From the NCBI GenBank assembly GCA_035765135.1, contig DASTYE010000010.1:37187-101186 (forward strand): DNA of 64,000 nt, in the 5' to 3' direction. The stretch comes from JAICNG01 sp035765135. Lineage in GTDB: Bacteria > Gemmatimonadota > Gemmatimonadetes > Gemmatimonadales > Gemmatimonadaceae. A program made the position numbers and the translations under genes. The notes under the pieces are model-generated. The model did no database searches. It saw only the letters and a program-made list of their open reading frames with translations, and was not told the origin of the DNA. Position 1 is the first letter of the stretch. Each line of letters opens with the position of its first letter. Shown one piece after another: positions 1 through 8,772 of this stretch.

Positions 1-55
1 GCGGCGGTGCGAGAATCGCGGCGGCCAGAGCCGCGAGTGTAATGATGTGGCGCAT
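1..55 (-). CDS. N-terminal fragment of an exported protein (cut by window edge)
   Basis: An ATG on the minus strand at 55-53 opens a frame running off the left edge. The 18 visible residues (MRHIITLAALAAAILAPP) have a short basic start and an alanine/leucine-rich hydrophobic core, which is the shape of a signal peptide. It is divergent from the glycosyl-hydrolase-like gene starting at 176, so the two would share the 120-bp gap as a promoter region. Nothing of the mature protein is visible, so no function is assigned. Confidence 0.45.
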   Translation of the reverse strand, partial: MRHIITLAALAAAILAPP

Positions 56-175
56 GGTCGATAGGCTGCGGCCGCGAGGATTGGAGCGCAAGGCCGGGAG
101 CGATTCGGGCTGCTCGCGAAGCAGACCAGACCGAAACCCTTGCCACCCCCGGAGCCACCCCCACAACCTCTACGC

Positions 176-1735
176 ATGCCTACCTCGAGCCTCACGAAAG
201 CCGTCGTAACGGCTGCCCTCTTCGCCGTTCCCGTTGCCGCGCAAACCGCTCCTCCTCCGGCACCGGACTCTGCGCCCCCCGTCCGCCGGGAGTTCCGCGG
301 CGTCTGGGTGGCCTCGGTCGCCAACATCGACTGGCCCTCCCGTCCAGGCCTGTCGACGTGGGAGCAGCAGGAGGAGCTCGTGCACCTGCTCAACCGGGCC
401 GTGGCGCTCGGGTTGAACGCGATCGTTCTACAGGTGCGCCCCGCGGCCGACGCCCTCTATCCATCTCCGCACGAGCCGTGGTCGGAGTATCTCACGGGAC
501 GACAGGGCGTAGCGCCTGAGCCGGCCTGGGATCCGCTGGCGTTTGCCGTCAACGAGGCGCACCGTCGCGGGCTCGAGCTCCACGCCTGGTTCAACCCGTT
601 CCGCGCGCGTCACCCGTCAGCGATGTCCGAACCGGCAGCGACGCACATTGCACGGCGGCAGCCCGAGCTCGTGCTGTCGTATGGCCGCCACCTCTGGATG
701 GACCCCGGCCTGCCGGCGACGCGCGCGCACTCGATTCGCGTGATCACCGAAGTCGTCCGCCGCTACGACATCGATGGCGTGCAGATCGATGATTACTTCT
801 ATCCGTACCGGGAGCGCGACTCGTCAGGCACGCTGCTCGAGTTTCCCGACAGCCTGAGCTGGGCGCGGTACGTGGCGACGGGCGGCCCGCTGTCGCGGGA
901 TGATTGGCGGCGAGGCAACGTCGATACATTCGTGCGCGACCTCTATCGCGCGATCAAGCGCACGAAGCCGGGCGTGAAGTTCGGTGTGAGCCCCTTCGGG
1001 ATCTGGCGTCCCGGAAATCCCGCGACGATCCAGGGCTTCGACCCGTACGAGCAGATCTATGCCGACGCGCGCAAGTGGCTCGTCGAAGGGTGGGTCGACT
1101 ACTTCGCGCCGCAGCTCTACTGGCCGATTCAACCGCCGGCGCAAAGCTATCCGACACTGCTGTCGTGGTGGCTGCAGGAGAACGTGAAGCGCCGGCACAT
1201 CTGGCCGGGAAACTTCACGAGTCGGGTCGGCGCGAGCGATTCGGCGCGCCGGTGGGCGCCCAGCGAGATCCTCGAGCAGGTGCGCCTGACGAGAGAGCTC
1301 TCGGCCGCCAGCGGCAACATCCACTTCAGCATGAAGGCGTTTCTCGAGAATCGCGACAGCATCGGTACGCAGCTCGCCCGCGGCGCGTACGCCGAGCCGG
1401 CGCTGGTGCCAGCGACCCCCTGGCTCGACCGTGTTCCCCCGCGTGTACCGATCGTCGCCGCACGCGTCGACACGGCGACCGGCGGCCTCGGACTGCGGAT
1501 GCTGCCCGGCGGGAAGGAGTCGGTCTGGCGCTGGGTCGTTCGCGCACGCACCGGCGGCGCCTGGACGACGCGCCTCCTCCCCGGGTGGCAGCGATCCCAC
1601 GCACTGACCGTTGACGCCGCAGCGCCGCGGCCGGATGCGGTCCTCGTGAGCGCGGTCGATCGCGTGGGGAACGAGAGCCGCGTCGTGCGCGTGCGACTCG
1701 CGAAACCGAGCAGCGCGGCATCGGCGGCGCCGTGA
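176..1735 (+). CDS. Exported glycosyl-hydrolase-like protein, GHL10/DUF187 type
   Basis: A 519-residue protein with a signal peptide (MPTSSLTKAV... cleaved near VAAQ). The mature part opens with FRGVWVASVANIDWPS and continues with LNAIVLQVRPAADALYPS, EPWSEYLTG and GLELHAWFNPFRA, the conserved start of the GHL10 TIM-barrel family (PF02638). DIDGVQIDDYFYPY lies further on. The family is predicted to act on cell-wall or extracellular glycans; substrate is unknown here. The last 100 residues look like a beta-sandwich. An upstream in-frame ATG at 140 would add a proline-rich stretch that spoils the signal peptide, so ATG 176 is preferred. The stop overlaps a GTG of the next frame. Confidence 0.85.
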   Translation: MPTSSLTKAVVTAALFAVPVAAQTAPPPAPDSAPPVRREFRGVWVASVANIDWPSRPGLSTWEQQEELVHLLNRAVALGLNAIVLQVRPAADALYPSPHEPWSEYLTGRQGVAPEPAWDPLAFAVNEAHRRGLELHAWFNPFRARHPSAMSEPAATHIARRQPELVLSYGRHLWMDPGLPATRAHSIRVITEVVRRYDIDGVQIDDYFYPYRERDSSGTLLEFPDSLSWARYVATGGPLSRDDWRRGNVDTFVRDLYRAIKRTKPGVKFGVSPFGIWRPGNPATIQGFDPYEQIYADARKWLVEGWVDYFAPQLYWPIQPPAQSYPTLLSWWLQENVKRRHIWPGNFTSRVGASDSARRWAPSEILEQVRLTRELSAASGNIHFSMKAFLENRDSIGTQLARGAYAEPALVPATPWLDRVPPRVPIVAARVDTATGGLGLRMLPGGKESVWRWVVRARTGGAWTTRLLPGWQRSHALTVDAAAPRPDAVLVSAVDRVGNESRVVRVRLAKPSSAASAAP

Positions 1736-1863
1736 CGGAGCGCTTTCGCGCGGCGCGGCGTGCGGTTCGCCTCACCGGAACGCGCGCTCACCGCATGGCG
1801 CGCGGCGCTCGCGGCAGGGCGCGCTACCTTGCTCCGCCGCTGACTCTCGGAGGCTTCGTTCGC

Positions 1864-2436
1864 ATGCTGGAGGCGCGCGACCGTGCGGTCGCTCCCACGG
1901 GATCGCTGTCGATCGATTCGCGACGGTCGCGCCTCGTATTTCACGTGCGCTACTTCGGCGTCCTTCGAATGCAAGGTGAGTTTCGCGACGTGCGCGGAGA
2001 AATCTTCGGGGTCGATCCACGGACGCTCTCGGCATCGTCGATCACGGCGACCATCCCGATCGCCGGACTTCGGACCGGTCTTCGTGTGCGCGACCGCCAT
2101 CTCTCCAGTCGCGGGTATCTCGCGCGTCGCCAGAGTCCCGAAGCGACCTTCCACAGCGACCGCATCATCGACAACGGCCCGTCGGGCACTCACGTCGTTG
2201 GCCGACTGACACTGCGCGGCATCGCGCGGGAAATCACACTCCACGTGAGCGAGTGTCGGTACGATGCCGCCGCGCGGCGCGTCCACGCGCGCGCGCACGG
2301 AACCGTTCACCGGTCGGATTTCGCCGTCGGCCCCTCACGACATTTACCGTGGTGGGACCTGCGCCGATACCTCATCGGCGACGAGGTGAGCCTCGTCATC
2401 GATGTGGAAGCAGTCGAGCGGAGCAACGAAGCATGA
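1864..2436 (+). CDS. YceI-like family protein
   Basis: About 190 residues resembling the YceI lipocalin-like fold: SRLVFHVRYFGVLRMQGEFRDVRGEI at the start is the family's conserved first strands, followed by SSITATIPI, a FHSDRI strand and a VGRLTLRGIAREITLHV repeat. Typical YceI proteins are periplasmic isoprenoid-binding proteins, but no signal peptide is evident, so this one may be cytoplasmic. A GTG at 1732 overlaps the upstream stop, but ATG 1864 has a GGAGG about 10 bases upstream and begins near the domain. The stop overlaps the kinase start (ATGA at 2433), implying coupled translation. Confidence 0.75.
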   Translation: MLEARDRAVAPTGSLSIDSRRSRLVFHVRYFGVLRMQGEFRDVRGEIFGVDPRTLSASSITATIPIAGLRTGLRVRDRHLSSRGYLARRQSPEATFHSDRIIDNGPSGTHVVGRLTLRGIAREITLHVSECRYDAAARRVHARAHGTVHRSDFAVGPSRHLPWWDLRRYLIGDEVSLVIDVEAVERSNEA

Positions 2437-3710
2437 GTGAGCAGGGCGTCGAGACCACCGAATCGGCACGGCAGCTGCTCGTTGTGCAGCGCGAGCGCGC
2501 CGAGCGTCTGCTCAACGGCGTGCGCGCGGGGGTACTCGGTCTCCTCGCCGCGGCGGCGCTCGCGTACGCGCCGAGCCTCACCCCGGAGCTGAACCGGGTG
2601 AACGTGCTCGTGCTCGCGCCGACGCTCGCCTGGACCGTCGCGCAGTATCTCCTCTTCTACCGACGCGACCGACTTCCGAGCTGGCTCTCGATCGCCAATC
2701 CGGTCGTCGACATCACCGCCGTCAGCGCGATCATACTCGGCTACGCCCTGGCGCAGTCGGCCGCGCTTGCGCTCAAGACGCCGATCTTTCTGTCGTATTT
2801 CGTCATTCTCGCCGCGCGCCCCATCGCGTCATCCACCGCGCGCGCCGCGCTCGTCGCGGGGCTCGCTGTCGTGCAGTACAGCTTTCTCGTTCAGTTCTTC
2901 GTCACGTCGGGGCGCATTCAGACGACCTCACCGCTCAACGCGCCCGCCGTTTCCGGTGTGTCGCTGCTCGATGAAAGCGCGAAGGTGCTCCTGCTGGCGC
3001 TCGCGGGAGCGGTGGCGACGTACGCGACCGCATGGCACGAACGCCTCGCCATCAGCTACTTCCGCCAGGCGCGTGATCGCGAGCAGCTCGAGGCTCGCCT
3101 GGCGCGAGCCCAGCTGCAGACGCTCAAGCTCCAGCTCCAGCCACACTTTCTCTTCAACACGCTCAACACGATCACGGCGCTCATTGGCGTCGACCCGCGT
3201 GTGGCCGAGCGGATGGTGTCCGGACTCAGCGAGCTGTTGCGGCTGTCGCTGCGCAACGCCGGGGAACACGAGGTGCCGCTGTCGCGTGAGCTGGAGCTGC
3301 TCCAGCACTACGTCGAGATCCAGCAGATCAGATTTCGCGACCGCCTCACCGTGAGCCTCGACGTCGCGCCGGACACCATGCAGGCCATGGTCCCGAACTT
3401 CATCCTCCAGCCTCTGGTGGAGAACGCCATCCGGCATGGCATCGGTCCGCGCGCCGCGCCGGGACACGTCGATGTGCGTGCGTTCCGGGAGAACGGCACG
3501 CTGCACCTGTGCGTGGCCGACAACGGCGTGGGCACCCGACCGCGCAGCGAGATGTCGGGGGAGGGGATCGGGCTCGGCAACACGAAGGCCCGACTCGAGC
3601 ATCTCTACGGCGCCGACCACCAGTTCAGTGCGCACGGGGGACGTGACGGCGGGTTCGTCGTCGATATCGTCATTCCATTCCGCGCGCGCGCGGACAGCGC
3701 GAGCGCCTAA
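2433..3710 (+). CDS. LytS/YehU-type sensor histidine kinase
   Basis: A 425-residue membrane kinase. The N-terminal half has about five or six hydrophobic segments (for example AGVLGLLAAAALAYAP), then a short coiled region and the His_kinase domain (PF06580) with QPHFLFNTLN, phospho-acceptor His near residue 238. The ATPase part follows with PLVENAIRHGIGP (N box), a DNGVG motif and GIGLGNTKARL. Kinases of this type autophosphorylate and pass phosphate to a LytTR regulator, and the next gene encodes exactly that. The start is the ATGA overlap with the YceI-like gene; an upstream open frame to 2253 is out-of-frame coding of that gene. Confidence 0.9.
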   Translation: MSEQGVETTESARQLLVVQRERAERLLNGVRAGVLGLLAAAALAYAPSLTPELNRVNVLVLAPTLAWTVAQYLLFYRRDRLPSWLSIANPVVDITAVSAIILGYALAQSAALALKTPIFLSYFVILAARPIASSTARAALVAGLAVVQYSFLVQFFVTSGRIQTTSPLNAPAVSGVSLLDESAKVLLLALAGAVATYATAWHERLAISYFRQARDREQLEARLARAQLQTLKLQLQPHFLFNTLNTITALIGVDPRVAERMVSGLSELLRLSLRNAGEHEVPLSRELELLQHYVEIQQIRFRDRLTVSLDVAPDTMQAMVPNFILQPLVENAIRHGIGPRAAPGHVDVRAFRENGTLHLCVADNGVGTRPRSEMSGEGIGLGNTKARLEHLYGADHQFSAHGGRDGGFVVDIVIPFRARADSASA

Positions 3711-3725
3711 CGTCACGGAGTACCG

Positions 3726-4496
3726 ATGGAGCAGATTCGCACGCTGATCGTGGACGATGAGCCGCTGGCGCGGCAGCACCTGCGCGTTCTGCTGGCCGAC
3801 GATCCCGACATCTCGGTCATCGGGGAGTGCGGCAACGGTCGCGATGCCGTGGAGGCCATTCGCGCCGAGCAGCCGTCGCTCGTGCTGCTCGACATCCAGA
3901 TGCCGGAGCTGAACGGCCTGGCGGTGATCGATGAGGTCGGCGCCGAGTCGATGCCGACGACGATATTCGTCACGGCGTTCGACGAGTACGCGGTCAAGGC
4001 GTTCGACGCGCACGCCCTCGACTACGTGATGAAGCCCGTGAGCCGCGCGCGATTCCACCAGGCGATCGAGCGCGCCAAGGCGCAGATGCGCGAACCGTCA
4101 CCCGGCACACGCCCACCGCTCGCGGCGCTCCTCGATCAGCTCCGGTCGGAGGGCACCGCCGTGCCGCGGCGCATTGCCCTCAAGCGAGACGGCCGGCTCC
4201 TGTTCGTCCGCATCGAGGATATCGACTGGATCGAAGCGGCCGATGATCACGTCGTCGTGCATGTCGGCCGCGACATCTATCGGCAGCGCGACACGCTCAC
4301 GCGTCTCGAGCAGCGGCTTCCACCGCAGAAGTTTCTGCGTGTGCATCGCTCCTCGATCGTCAACGTCGACCGCATCCGGGAGATGCAGCCGTGGTTCCAG
4401 GGAGATTTCGTGCTGATTCTCGTGGACGGGACGCGCGTGACGACGGGGCGGAGCTATCGCGAGCGCGTGCGGGAGTTCATTGAGAGGTCGATGTAG
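3726..4496 (+). CDS. LytTR-family response regulator
   Basis: A 256-residue regulator with an N-terminal receiver domain (acidic pair in IVDDEP, phospho-acceptor Asp56 in LVLLDIQMPEL, conserved Thr and Lys in FVTAFDEYAVKAF and DYVMKPV). A LytTR DNA-binding domain starts near residue 150 (RIALKRDGRLLFVRIEDIDWIEAADDHV), with the typical FLRVHRSSIVN. It lies 15 bp after the sensor kinase and is its obvious partner. LytTR regulators bind paired direct repeats upstream of target genes. Target genes cannot be read from the window. Confidence 0.93.
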   Translation: MEQIRTLIVDDEPLARQHLRVLLADDPDISVIGECGNGRDAVEAIRAEQPSLVLLDIQMPELNGLAVIDEVGAESMPTTIFVTAFDEYAVKAFDAHALDYVMKPVSRARFHQAIERAKAQMREPSPGTRPPLAALLDQLRSEGTAVPRRIALKRDGRLLFVRIEDIDWIEAADDHVVVHVGRDIYRQRDTLTRLEQRLPPQKFLRVHRSSIVNVDRIREMQPWFQGDFVLILVDGTRVTTGRSYRERVREFIERSM

Positions 4497-4501
4497 CGGG
4501 T

Positions 4502-4604
4502 CAGGGGCCAAGGGCCAAGGGCCAAGGGGAGGGTCAGGGGTCAACAGTAGTTCGGTTAATCCTCGACCCTCCCCATGGCCCCTGGCCCTTGGCCTTTGGC
4601 CCTG
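4502..4604. repeat. GGCCAAG-rich inverted repeat (left copy, 3' of P450)
   Basis: Tandem GGGCCAA heptamers on one arm (4502-4540) are mirrored by CCTGGCCCTTGGCC-type sequence on the other arm (4562-4604), with the GACCCTCCCC block between heptamers and centre also mirrored. The right arm lies inside the last codons of the P450 gene, whose final residues (AKGQGPGAMGRVED) are repeat-encoded. The second copy is at 5942-6048. It sits between convergent genes and could act as a bidirectional terminator. Confidence 0.8.
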
Positions 4605-5920
4605 CTCTTCAGGAGCATTCTCATCCCGTACCGCGTCCGCAGCGTGATCATTGGCTTCATCGCCACGCGCTGCCCGGCGACGAGCTCCATTCGCCAGCGT
4701 TGTGCGAGCGTCGCGAGCAGGAGCGTTCCCTCCGTCCACGCGAACTGGTCGCCGATGCACATCCGCGTGCCGCCCCCGAAGGGAAAATACGAGAACTTCG
4801 GTCGCGTCGCCTGCGCCTCCGGCGTCCAGCGCTCCGGATCGAAGCGCAATGGGTCCGGAAACCACCGTGCGTCGCGGTGCGTGACCAGCGGGCTGACGAC
4901 GACGAGCGCGCCCCGGGGAATCACCACGCCGCCCACTTCGTAGTCCTCGAGCGCGCGCCGGCCGATGGCGTAGGCCGGCGGATACAGCCGCATCGATTCG
5001 GTGAGAACCATCCGCGTGTAAGCGAGCGCTCCCAGATCATCGGCGGTGGCTCGGCGATCACCGAGCACGCGATCAACTTCCTCGTGCAGTCGCGCTTCCG
5101 CCTCGCGGTGCTGGGACAGCAGATACCACGTCCACGTCAGCGCGTTCGCCGTCGTCTCGTGCCCCGCGAGAAAGAGCGTCATCGCCTCGTCCCGGAGCTG
5201 CGTATCCGTCATGCGTCCGCCGTCGCCCTCCGCATCCTGCGCGATGAGCATCATCGACAGCACATCCTCGCGCTCGACACCGCGCGCGCGCTCGGCCCGG
5301 CGCTCCGCGATGAGTCGGTAGATCGTGTCGTCCAGGCGGCCGCGCGCGCGTGCGAAGCGCCGAGTGTGCGGAAGCGGAAGCCGGTCGAGGAGCTGCATGC
5401 CCGGAATGAAGACGGTCTGGAAGAGCTCCAGCGCTTCGGTGAGGGCGCCGCCGATCTCGTCGGCTTCCGCGTCCACGTCGGCGTCGAAGAGCGTGCGCGC
5501 GACGATCGCGAGCGTGAGCGCCATCATCTCGCGGTCCATGTCGACGACGCTCCCGTCTCGCCAGCGCTCGTGCGTGATCCACGCGCGGTCGACCATCTCG
5601 CGTGCGTACGCCGCGATGCGCTGTCGGTGGAAGGCAGGCTGCACGAGGCGGCGCTGCCGGAGATGAAAATCGCCTTCGCTCGTCAGAAGTCCTTCACCGA
5701 GAAGAATCTTCGCGCGCTGAAGGACGTGCCCCTTCATGAACGACCGCTGGTGTGTGACGAGCACGTCGCGCACGTGATCGGGGTGCGTGAGGAGGTGCAC
5801 GTGCAGATTTCCCACCCAGGCGTGCGCAACATCCCCTTGGTCTCGCTGGAGACTGAGGAGGAAGGAGGCGAGATCGCGTCTCGCGCGGACGATGTTGGCG
5901 AGGCCAGCGGTCAGGCGCAT
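4556..5920 (-). CDS. Cytochrome P450
   Basis: A 454-residue haem monooxygenase. Visible landmarks are the I-helix FLAGHETTANAL (oxygen activation), the ESMRLYPP ExxR motif, the PERW meander and the haem loop FGGGTRMCIG with ligand Cys388. Spacing and length fit bacterial class I or CYP102-like stand-alone P450s; substrate cannot be told. The start is ATG 5920 (MRLTAGLANIVRARRD). The frame stays open to 6034 only by translating the flanking repeat. The C-terminal 14 residues are also repeat-derived, so the original stop has probably been lost or displaced. No ferredoxin or reductase gene is adjacent. Confidence 0.93.
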   Translation of the reverse strand: MRLTAGLANIVRARRDLASFLLSLQRDQGDVAHAWVGNLHVHLLTHPDHVRDVLVTHQRSFMKGHVLQRAKILLGEGLLTSEGDFHLRQRRLVQPAFHRQRIAAYAREMVDRAWITHERWRDGSVVDMDREMMALTLAIVARTLFDADVDAEADEIGGALTEALELFQTVFIPGMQLLDRLPLPHTRRFARARGRLDDTIYRLIAERRAERARGVEREDVLSMMLIAQDAEGDGGRMTDTQLRDEAMTLFLAGHETTANALTWTWYLLSQHREAEARLHEEVDRVLGDRRATADDLGALAYTRMVLTESMRLYPPAYAIGRRALEDYEVGGVVIPRGALVVVSPLVTHRDARWFPDPLRFDPERWTPEAQATRPKFSYFPFGGGTRMCIGDQFAWTEGTLLLATLAQRWRMELVAGQRVAMKPMITLRTRYGMRMLLKSRAKGQGPGAMGRVED

Positions 5921-5941
5921 GGAGAGATGTATGTGGGGGCG

Positions 5942-6048
5942 GCGGGCCAAGGGCCAAGGGCCAAGGGCCAGGAAGGCAGGTTCGAGGGCCGGGGTTGCGT
6001 CAGCCCTTGACCCTCCCCATGGCCCTTGGCCCATGGCCCTTGGCCCGC
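5942..6048. repeat. GGCCAAG-rich inverted repeat (right copy, 5' of P450)
   Basis: Left arm 5942-5970 and right arm 6020-6048 are 29 bp each and complementary at 28 positions. Each arm is built of GGGCCAA units. The sequence TTGACCCTCCCCATGGCCC is shared with the left copy at 4561-4585. This copy lies between the divergent P450 and the 75-residue membrane protein, so it occupies their promoter region. Confidence 0.85.
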
Positions 6049-6081
6049 TAAGATCGGAACACCCAACTCTCCCCCACGACC

Positions 6082-6309
6082 ATGGCTTCTCGCGCGCGCG
6101 TACTCGGACTTCTCGTCGGCTGGCTCATCGTGATCGGGCTCCTCGTGGCCGCGTTCATCTTTTACGGCGGCACGCGGCTCTCACAGCCGCATCGGCTGAC
6201 GGGCTTCCCCCAGATGCCGCTGTACGGCGCAATCACGTGGTGGTTCTTCCTGGCGATTCCGATGATTGGCCTCACGTACGGCGTGCTAAACGAGTGGCGA
6301 AAGAAATAA
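6082..6309 (+). CDS. Small two-helix membrane protein of unknown function
   Basis: A 75-residue protein beginning MASRARVLGLLVG. It has two hydrophobic segments, residues about 7-28 (GLLVGWLIVIGLLVAAFIFY) and 48-66 (AITWWFFLAIPMIGLTYGV), ending in NEWRKK. This is an inner-membrane hairpin with a charged tail. The family is not recognised. A good terminator follows at 6337-6367. It is divergent from the P450 across the repeat. Confidence 0.65.
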   Translation: MASRARVLGLLVGWLIVIGLLVAAFIFYGGTRLSQPHRLTGFPQMPLYGAITWWFFLAIPMIGLTYGVLNEWRKK

Positions 6310-6336
6310 CAGGGAAGGGCCGACACGCCTGATGAC

Positions 6337-6367
6337 AATCCCCGACAGCACACTTGCCGGGGATTTT
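6337..6367 (+). terminator. Rho-independent terminator-like hairpin
   Basis: AATCCCCG (6337-6344) pairs with CGGGGATT (6358-6365), followed by TT and a short pyrimidine run. It lies 28 bp past the stop of the small membrane protein and before the tetR-type gene, so it would end the first transcript. Confidence 0.65.
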
Positions 6368-6464
6368 CGCATCATGAACGGCACTTCTGGAACTGTTTTT
6401 CGCTGCCGGCCGTTATGTGTTCACTTCCGTTGTAGGTGCTCACTTGCACGGCACGGCGTCCTCG

Positions 6465-6484
6465 AAGCAGGCGGTCGCCTGCTT
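6465..6484. promoter_or_regulatory. Perfect 20-bp palindrome, candidate TetR operator
   Basis: AAGCAGGCG-GT-CGCCTGCTT is a perfect inverted repeat of 9-bp arms around two bases, 28 bp upstream of the TetR-type start codon at 6513. Size, symmetry and position fit an autoregulatory operator of an efflux repressor. No second copy is visible upstream of tolC at 7267. Confidence 0.55.
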
Positions 6485-6512
6485 ACACATATGTTTTCCG
6501 GGTAGGGCCACC

Positions 6513-7160
6513 ATGAACGCCATTCGCGAACGACTCCTCGACGCTGCCGCGCGCGTGTACGCGGAAACCGGCTATCGCGGTGCCACCACCCGCCGCATCG
6601 CCCAGGAGGCCGGGGTCAACGAGATCACGCTCTTCCGGCACTTCGGCTCCAAGACCACCCTGATCATCGAGGCCGTTCGCCAGGCGAACCTGCGCAGTAA
6701 CTGCCCCGAAGTTCCACTGACGCCCGCCGAGCCCGTGGCGGAAATTCGCGCCTGGGTCCTGGCCGAGCTCGCCCACCTCACCCGGCTGCGCTCGATCATT
6801 CGAACCAGCCTCGGCGAGGTCGAAGAGCGCCCCGAGATCATTCCGTTGATCGGCGAACAGCCCCGCGATGTGATCCGGGCGCTGACATCGTATATCGAGC
6901 AATTGCAGCGGGATGGCCGCGCCACCCCGGACATCGACGCGCGCACGGCGGCACTCACGTTCTTCGGGTCGCTCTTCGCCGATGCGATGGGACGGGACGT
7001 CATGCCCGAGCTCTACCACGATTCGCTGGAGGGCTCCGCCGACCTGTACGCCGCGGTCTTCCTCCGCTCCATCGGTGTGGCCGAGGCCGATGCGCTTGGA
7101 GTCCGTGCGACGAACGGGCACCTGGCCACGCGCTCCGCGGTCAAGAGCCGGCGGAATTGA
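6513..7160 (+). CDS. TetR/AcrR-family transcriptional regulator
   Basis: A 215-residue regulator. The N-terminal helix-turn-helix is clear: ERLLDAAARVYAETGYRGATTRRIAQEAGVN and ITLFRHFGSKTTL, the family's standard layout. The C-terminal half is a helical ligand-binding domain without recognisable ligand residues. It lies directly upstream of an RND efflux operon in the same orientation, the classical arrangement for a local repressor. A perfect palindrome 28 bp before its start is a likely operator. ATG 6513 is chosen because the HTH begins almost at once. Confidence 0.9.
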   Translation: MNAIRERLLDAAARVYAETGYRGATTRRIAQEAGVNEITLFRHFGSKTTLIIEAVRQANLRSNCPEVPLTPAEPVAEIRAWVLAELAHLTRLRSIIRTSLGEVEERPEIIPLIGEQPRDVIRALTSYIEQLQRDGRATPDIDARTAALTFFGSLFADAMGRDVMPELYHDSLEGSADLYAAVFLRSIGVAEADALGVRATNGHLATRSAVKSRRN

Positions 7161-7266
7161 GTCGCGGCTCGCGGGTCATGAGTCACGGTTCGCACCTCGC
7201 ACGTTGCCGTTCGCCATTCGTGGGTCGCAGTGTGTCGTTCGCAGCTCTCACAACCAGGACTCGAGG

Positions 7267-8772
7267 ATGCTTCACCGCATAACGAAGCTCGCGACCACGG
7301 CTGCGCTCTGCGCCGTCGCGAGCGCCCCAATCGCCGCGCAGCAGGCCGTTACCTCGGGACGTCCGCTCTCCCTGGCGGACGCCCTCCGCATCGCCGAGAC
7401 CGCCAGTGAGGACGTGGGGATCGCCCGCGCCGGGACAGAGCGTGCGCAAGGGGAACAGCTCCGGGCTCGCAGCGAGCTCTTCCCGCAGATCTACGCCTCG
7501 CTGGGCTACACACGGACGCTCGCGTCGCAGTTCGAGGACATCGGCGTGGGCTCCGACTCGGGCGGCTTCGACTTCAGCAACCTGCCGTTCGGACAGCGCA
7601 ACAACTGGAACATAGGCCTCGACGTGCAGCAAACGCTGTTCGCGGGAGGACGCGTGCTCGCCCAGACGCGGATGGCACGTGCCGGCCGACGGGTCGCGGA
7701 GTCTTCGCTCGAGTCGGCGCGCGCGCAGCTGGTTCTCAACGTGATCGAGGCGTACTACGACGCCGCGCTCGCCGACCAACTCGTCAACATCGCCACCTCG
7801 ACGCTCGAACAGGCCGAGACGACCTTGCGGCACACGCAGCTCGCCCGGCAGGTCGGCAATCAGCCGGAGTTCGAGCTATTGCGTGCGACCGTGACGCGAG
7901 ACAATCAACGGCCGGTCGTGATCCGGCGTCGCGCGGACCGCGACGTCGCGCTCATGCGACTGAAGCAGCTGCTCAACCTGCCACTCGATCAGCCGCTCAT
8001 GCTGACGACGCCGCTCGATGACACCACCGCCGTGCTCCCGGCCCGCCTCACGAGCGCGCCTTCGCCGGCGTCGGATTCGGTTGCGCCGTCCGAGCGTGTC
8101 GTCGTGCGGCAGGCGGCCGATGCCGTAGAAATCAGCACGAGCGCCTTGCGCATGGCGCGGTCGCAGCGATTGCCGCAGCTGAATCTCACGATGCAGTACG
8201 GCCGCCTCGCGTATCCGAGTGGTGGCGTTCCCGCATGGGGCGACTTCCGCACGGACTGGACGGTCGGTGTCGGCCTACGGGTCCCTCTGTTCACCGGAGG
8301 GCGCATCAGCGGTGACGTGCGCGTCGCACAGGCGGATCTCGAAGAAGCGCGTTACCGCCTGACGCTCGCGCGCGAGGTCGCGGAGCTCGATTCGCACGCG
8401 GCACTGCTCCGCCTCGCCGCCGCGGAAGCGTCGTTCGCCGCCAGCGCGGGAACGTCACAGCAGGCCGCCCGCGCGTATCAGATCGCCGAGGTGCGCTATC
8501 GCGAGGGCATCTCGACGCAGGTGGAGCTGTCCGACTCGCGCATCCTGCTCGAGGAAGCCACCGCCAACCGGGCGTTGGCGGCGCGAGATCTGGCCGTGGC
8601 CCGGGCCTATGTCGCACTCCTGCGCGACCTCCCCTTCGGCGCGATTGGTGCGCCGTCGTCAGGCACCTCCGCGCCGTCGCGGCAGTCGCAGCAGCAACAA
8701 CCGTCCGCCCCTCAACGCACTCCGCAGGCGGCGGCGTTCACTGGAAGCCAGACCGGAGCCTTCACCCCATGA
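7267..8772 (+). CDS. TolC-like outer-membrane efflux protein
   Basis: A 501-residue OEP family protein with a signal peptide (MLHRITKLATTAALCAVAS, cleaved after IAAQ). Two related halves carry the long helices of the periplasmic tunnel, starting PLSLADALRIAE and, in the second repeat, RMARSQRLPQLNL. A Gln/Pro/Ser-rich tail of about 50 residues follows the barrel. It is the exit duct of the tripartite pump encoded by the next two genes; its stop overlaps the adaptor start (ATGA at 8769). ATG 7267 follows the GAGG of ACTCGAGG closely, and an open frame back to 6913 is antisense-style noise across the tetR gene. Confidence 0.92.
   Translation: MLHRITKLATTAALCAVASAPIAAQQAVTSGRPLSLADALRIAETASEDVGIARAGTERAQGEQLRARSELFPQIYASLGYTRTLASQFEDIGVGSDSGGFDFSNLPFGQRNNWNIGLDVQQTLFAGGRVLAQTRMARAGRRVAESSLESARAQLVLNVIEAYYDAALADQLVNIATSTLEQAETTLRHTQLARQVGNQPEFELLRATVTRDNQRPVVIRRRADRDVALMRLKQLLNLPLDQPLMLTTPLDDTTAVLPARLTSAPSPASDSVAPSERVVVRQAADAVEISTSALRMARSQRLPQLNLTMQYGRLAYPSGGVPAWGDFRTDWTVGVGLRVPLFTGGRISGDVRVAQADLEEARYRLTLAREVAELDSHAALLRLAAAEASFAASAGTSQQAARAYQIAEVRYREGISTQVELSDSRILLEEATANRALAARDLAVARAYVALLRDLPFGAIGAPSSGTSAPSRQSQQQQPSAPQRTPQAAAFTGSQTGAFTP

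Noticed and set aside
4589..6010. Long plus-strand open frame (473 codons) across the P450 gene
   Set aside because: It is antisense to a P450 with all signature motifs, and its composition (Arg, His, Val-rich) is that of a GC-rich shadow frame.
4502..6048. Heptamer repeats as a CRISPR array
   Set aside because: Units are contiguous 7-mers without spacers, arranged as inverted arms, and no cas gene is present.
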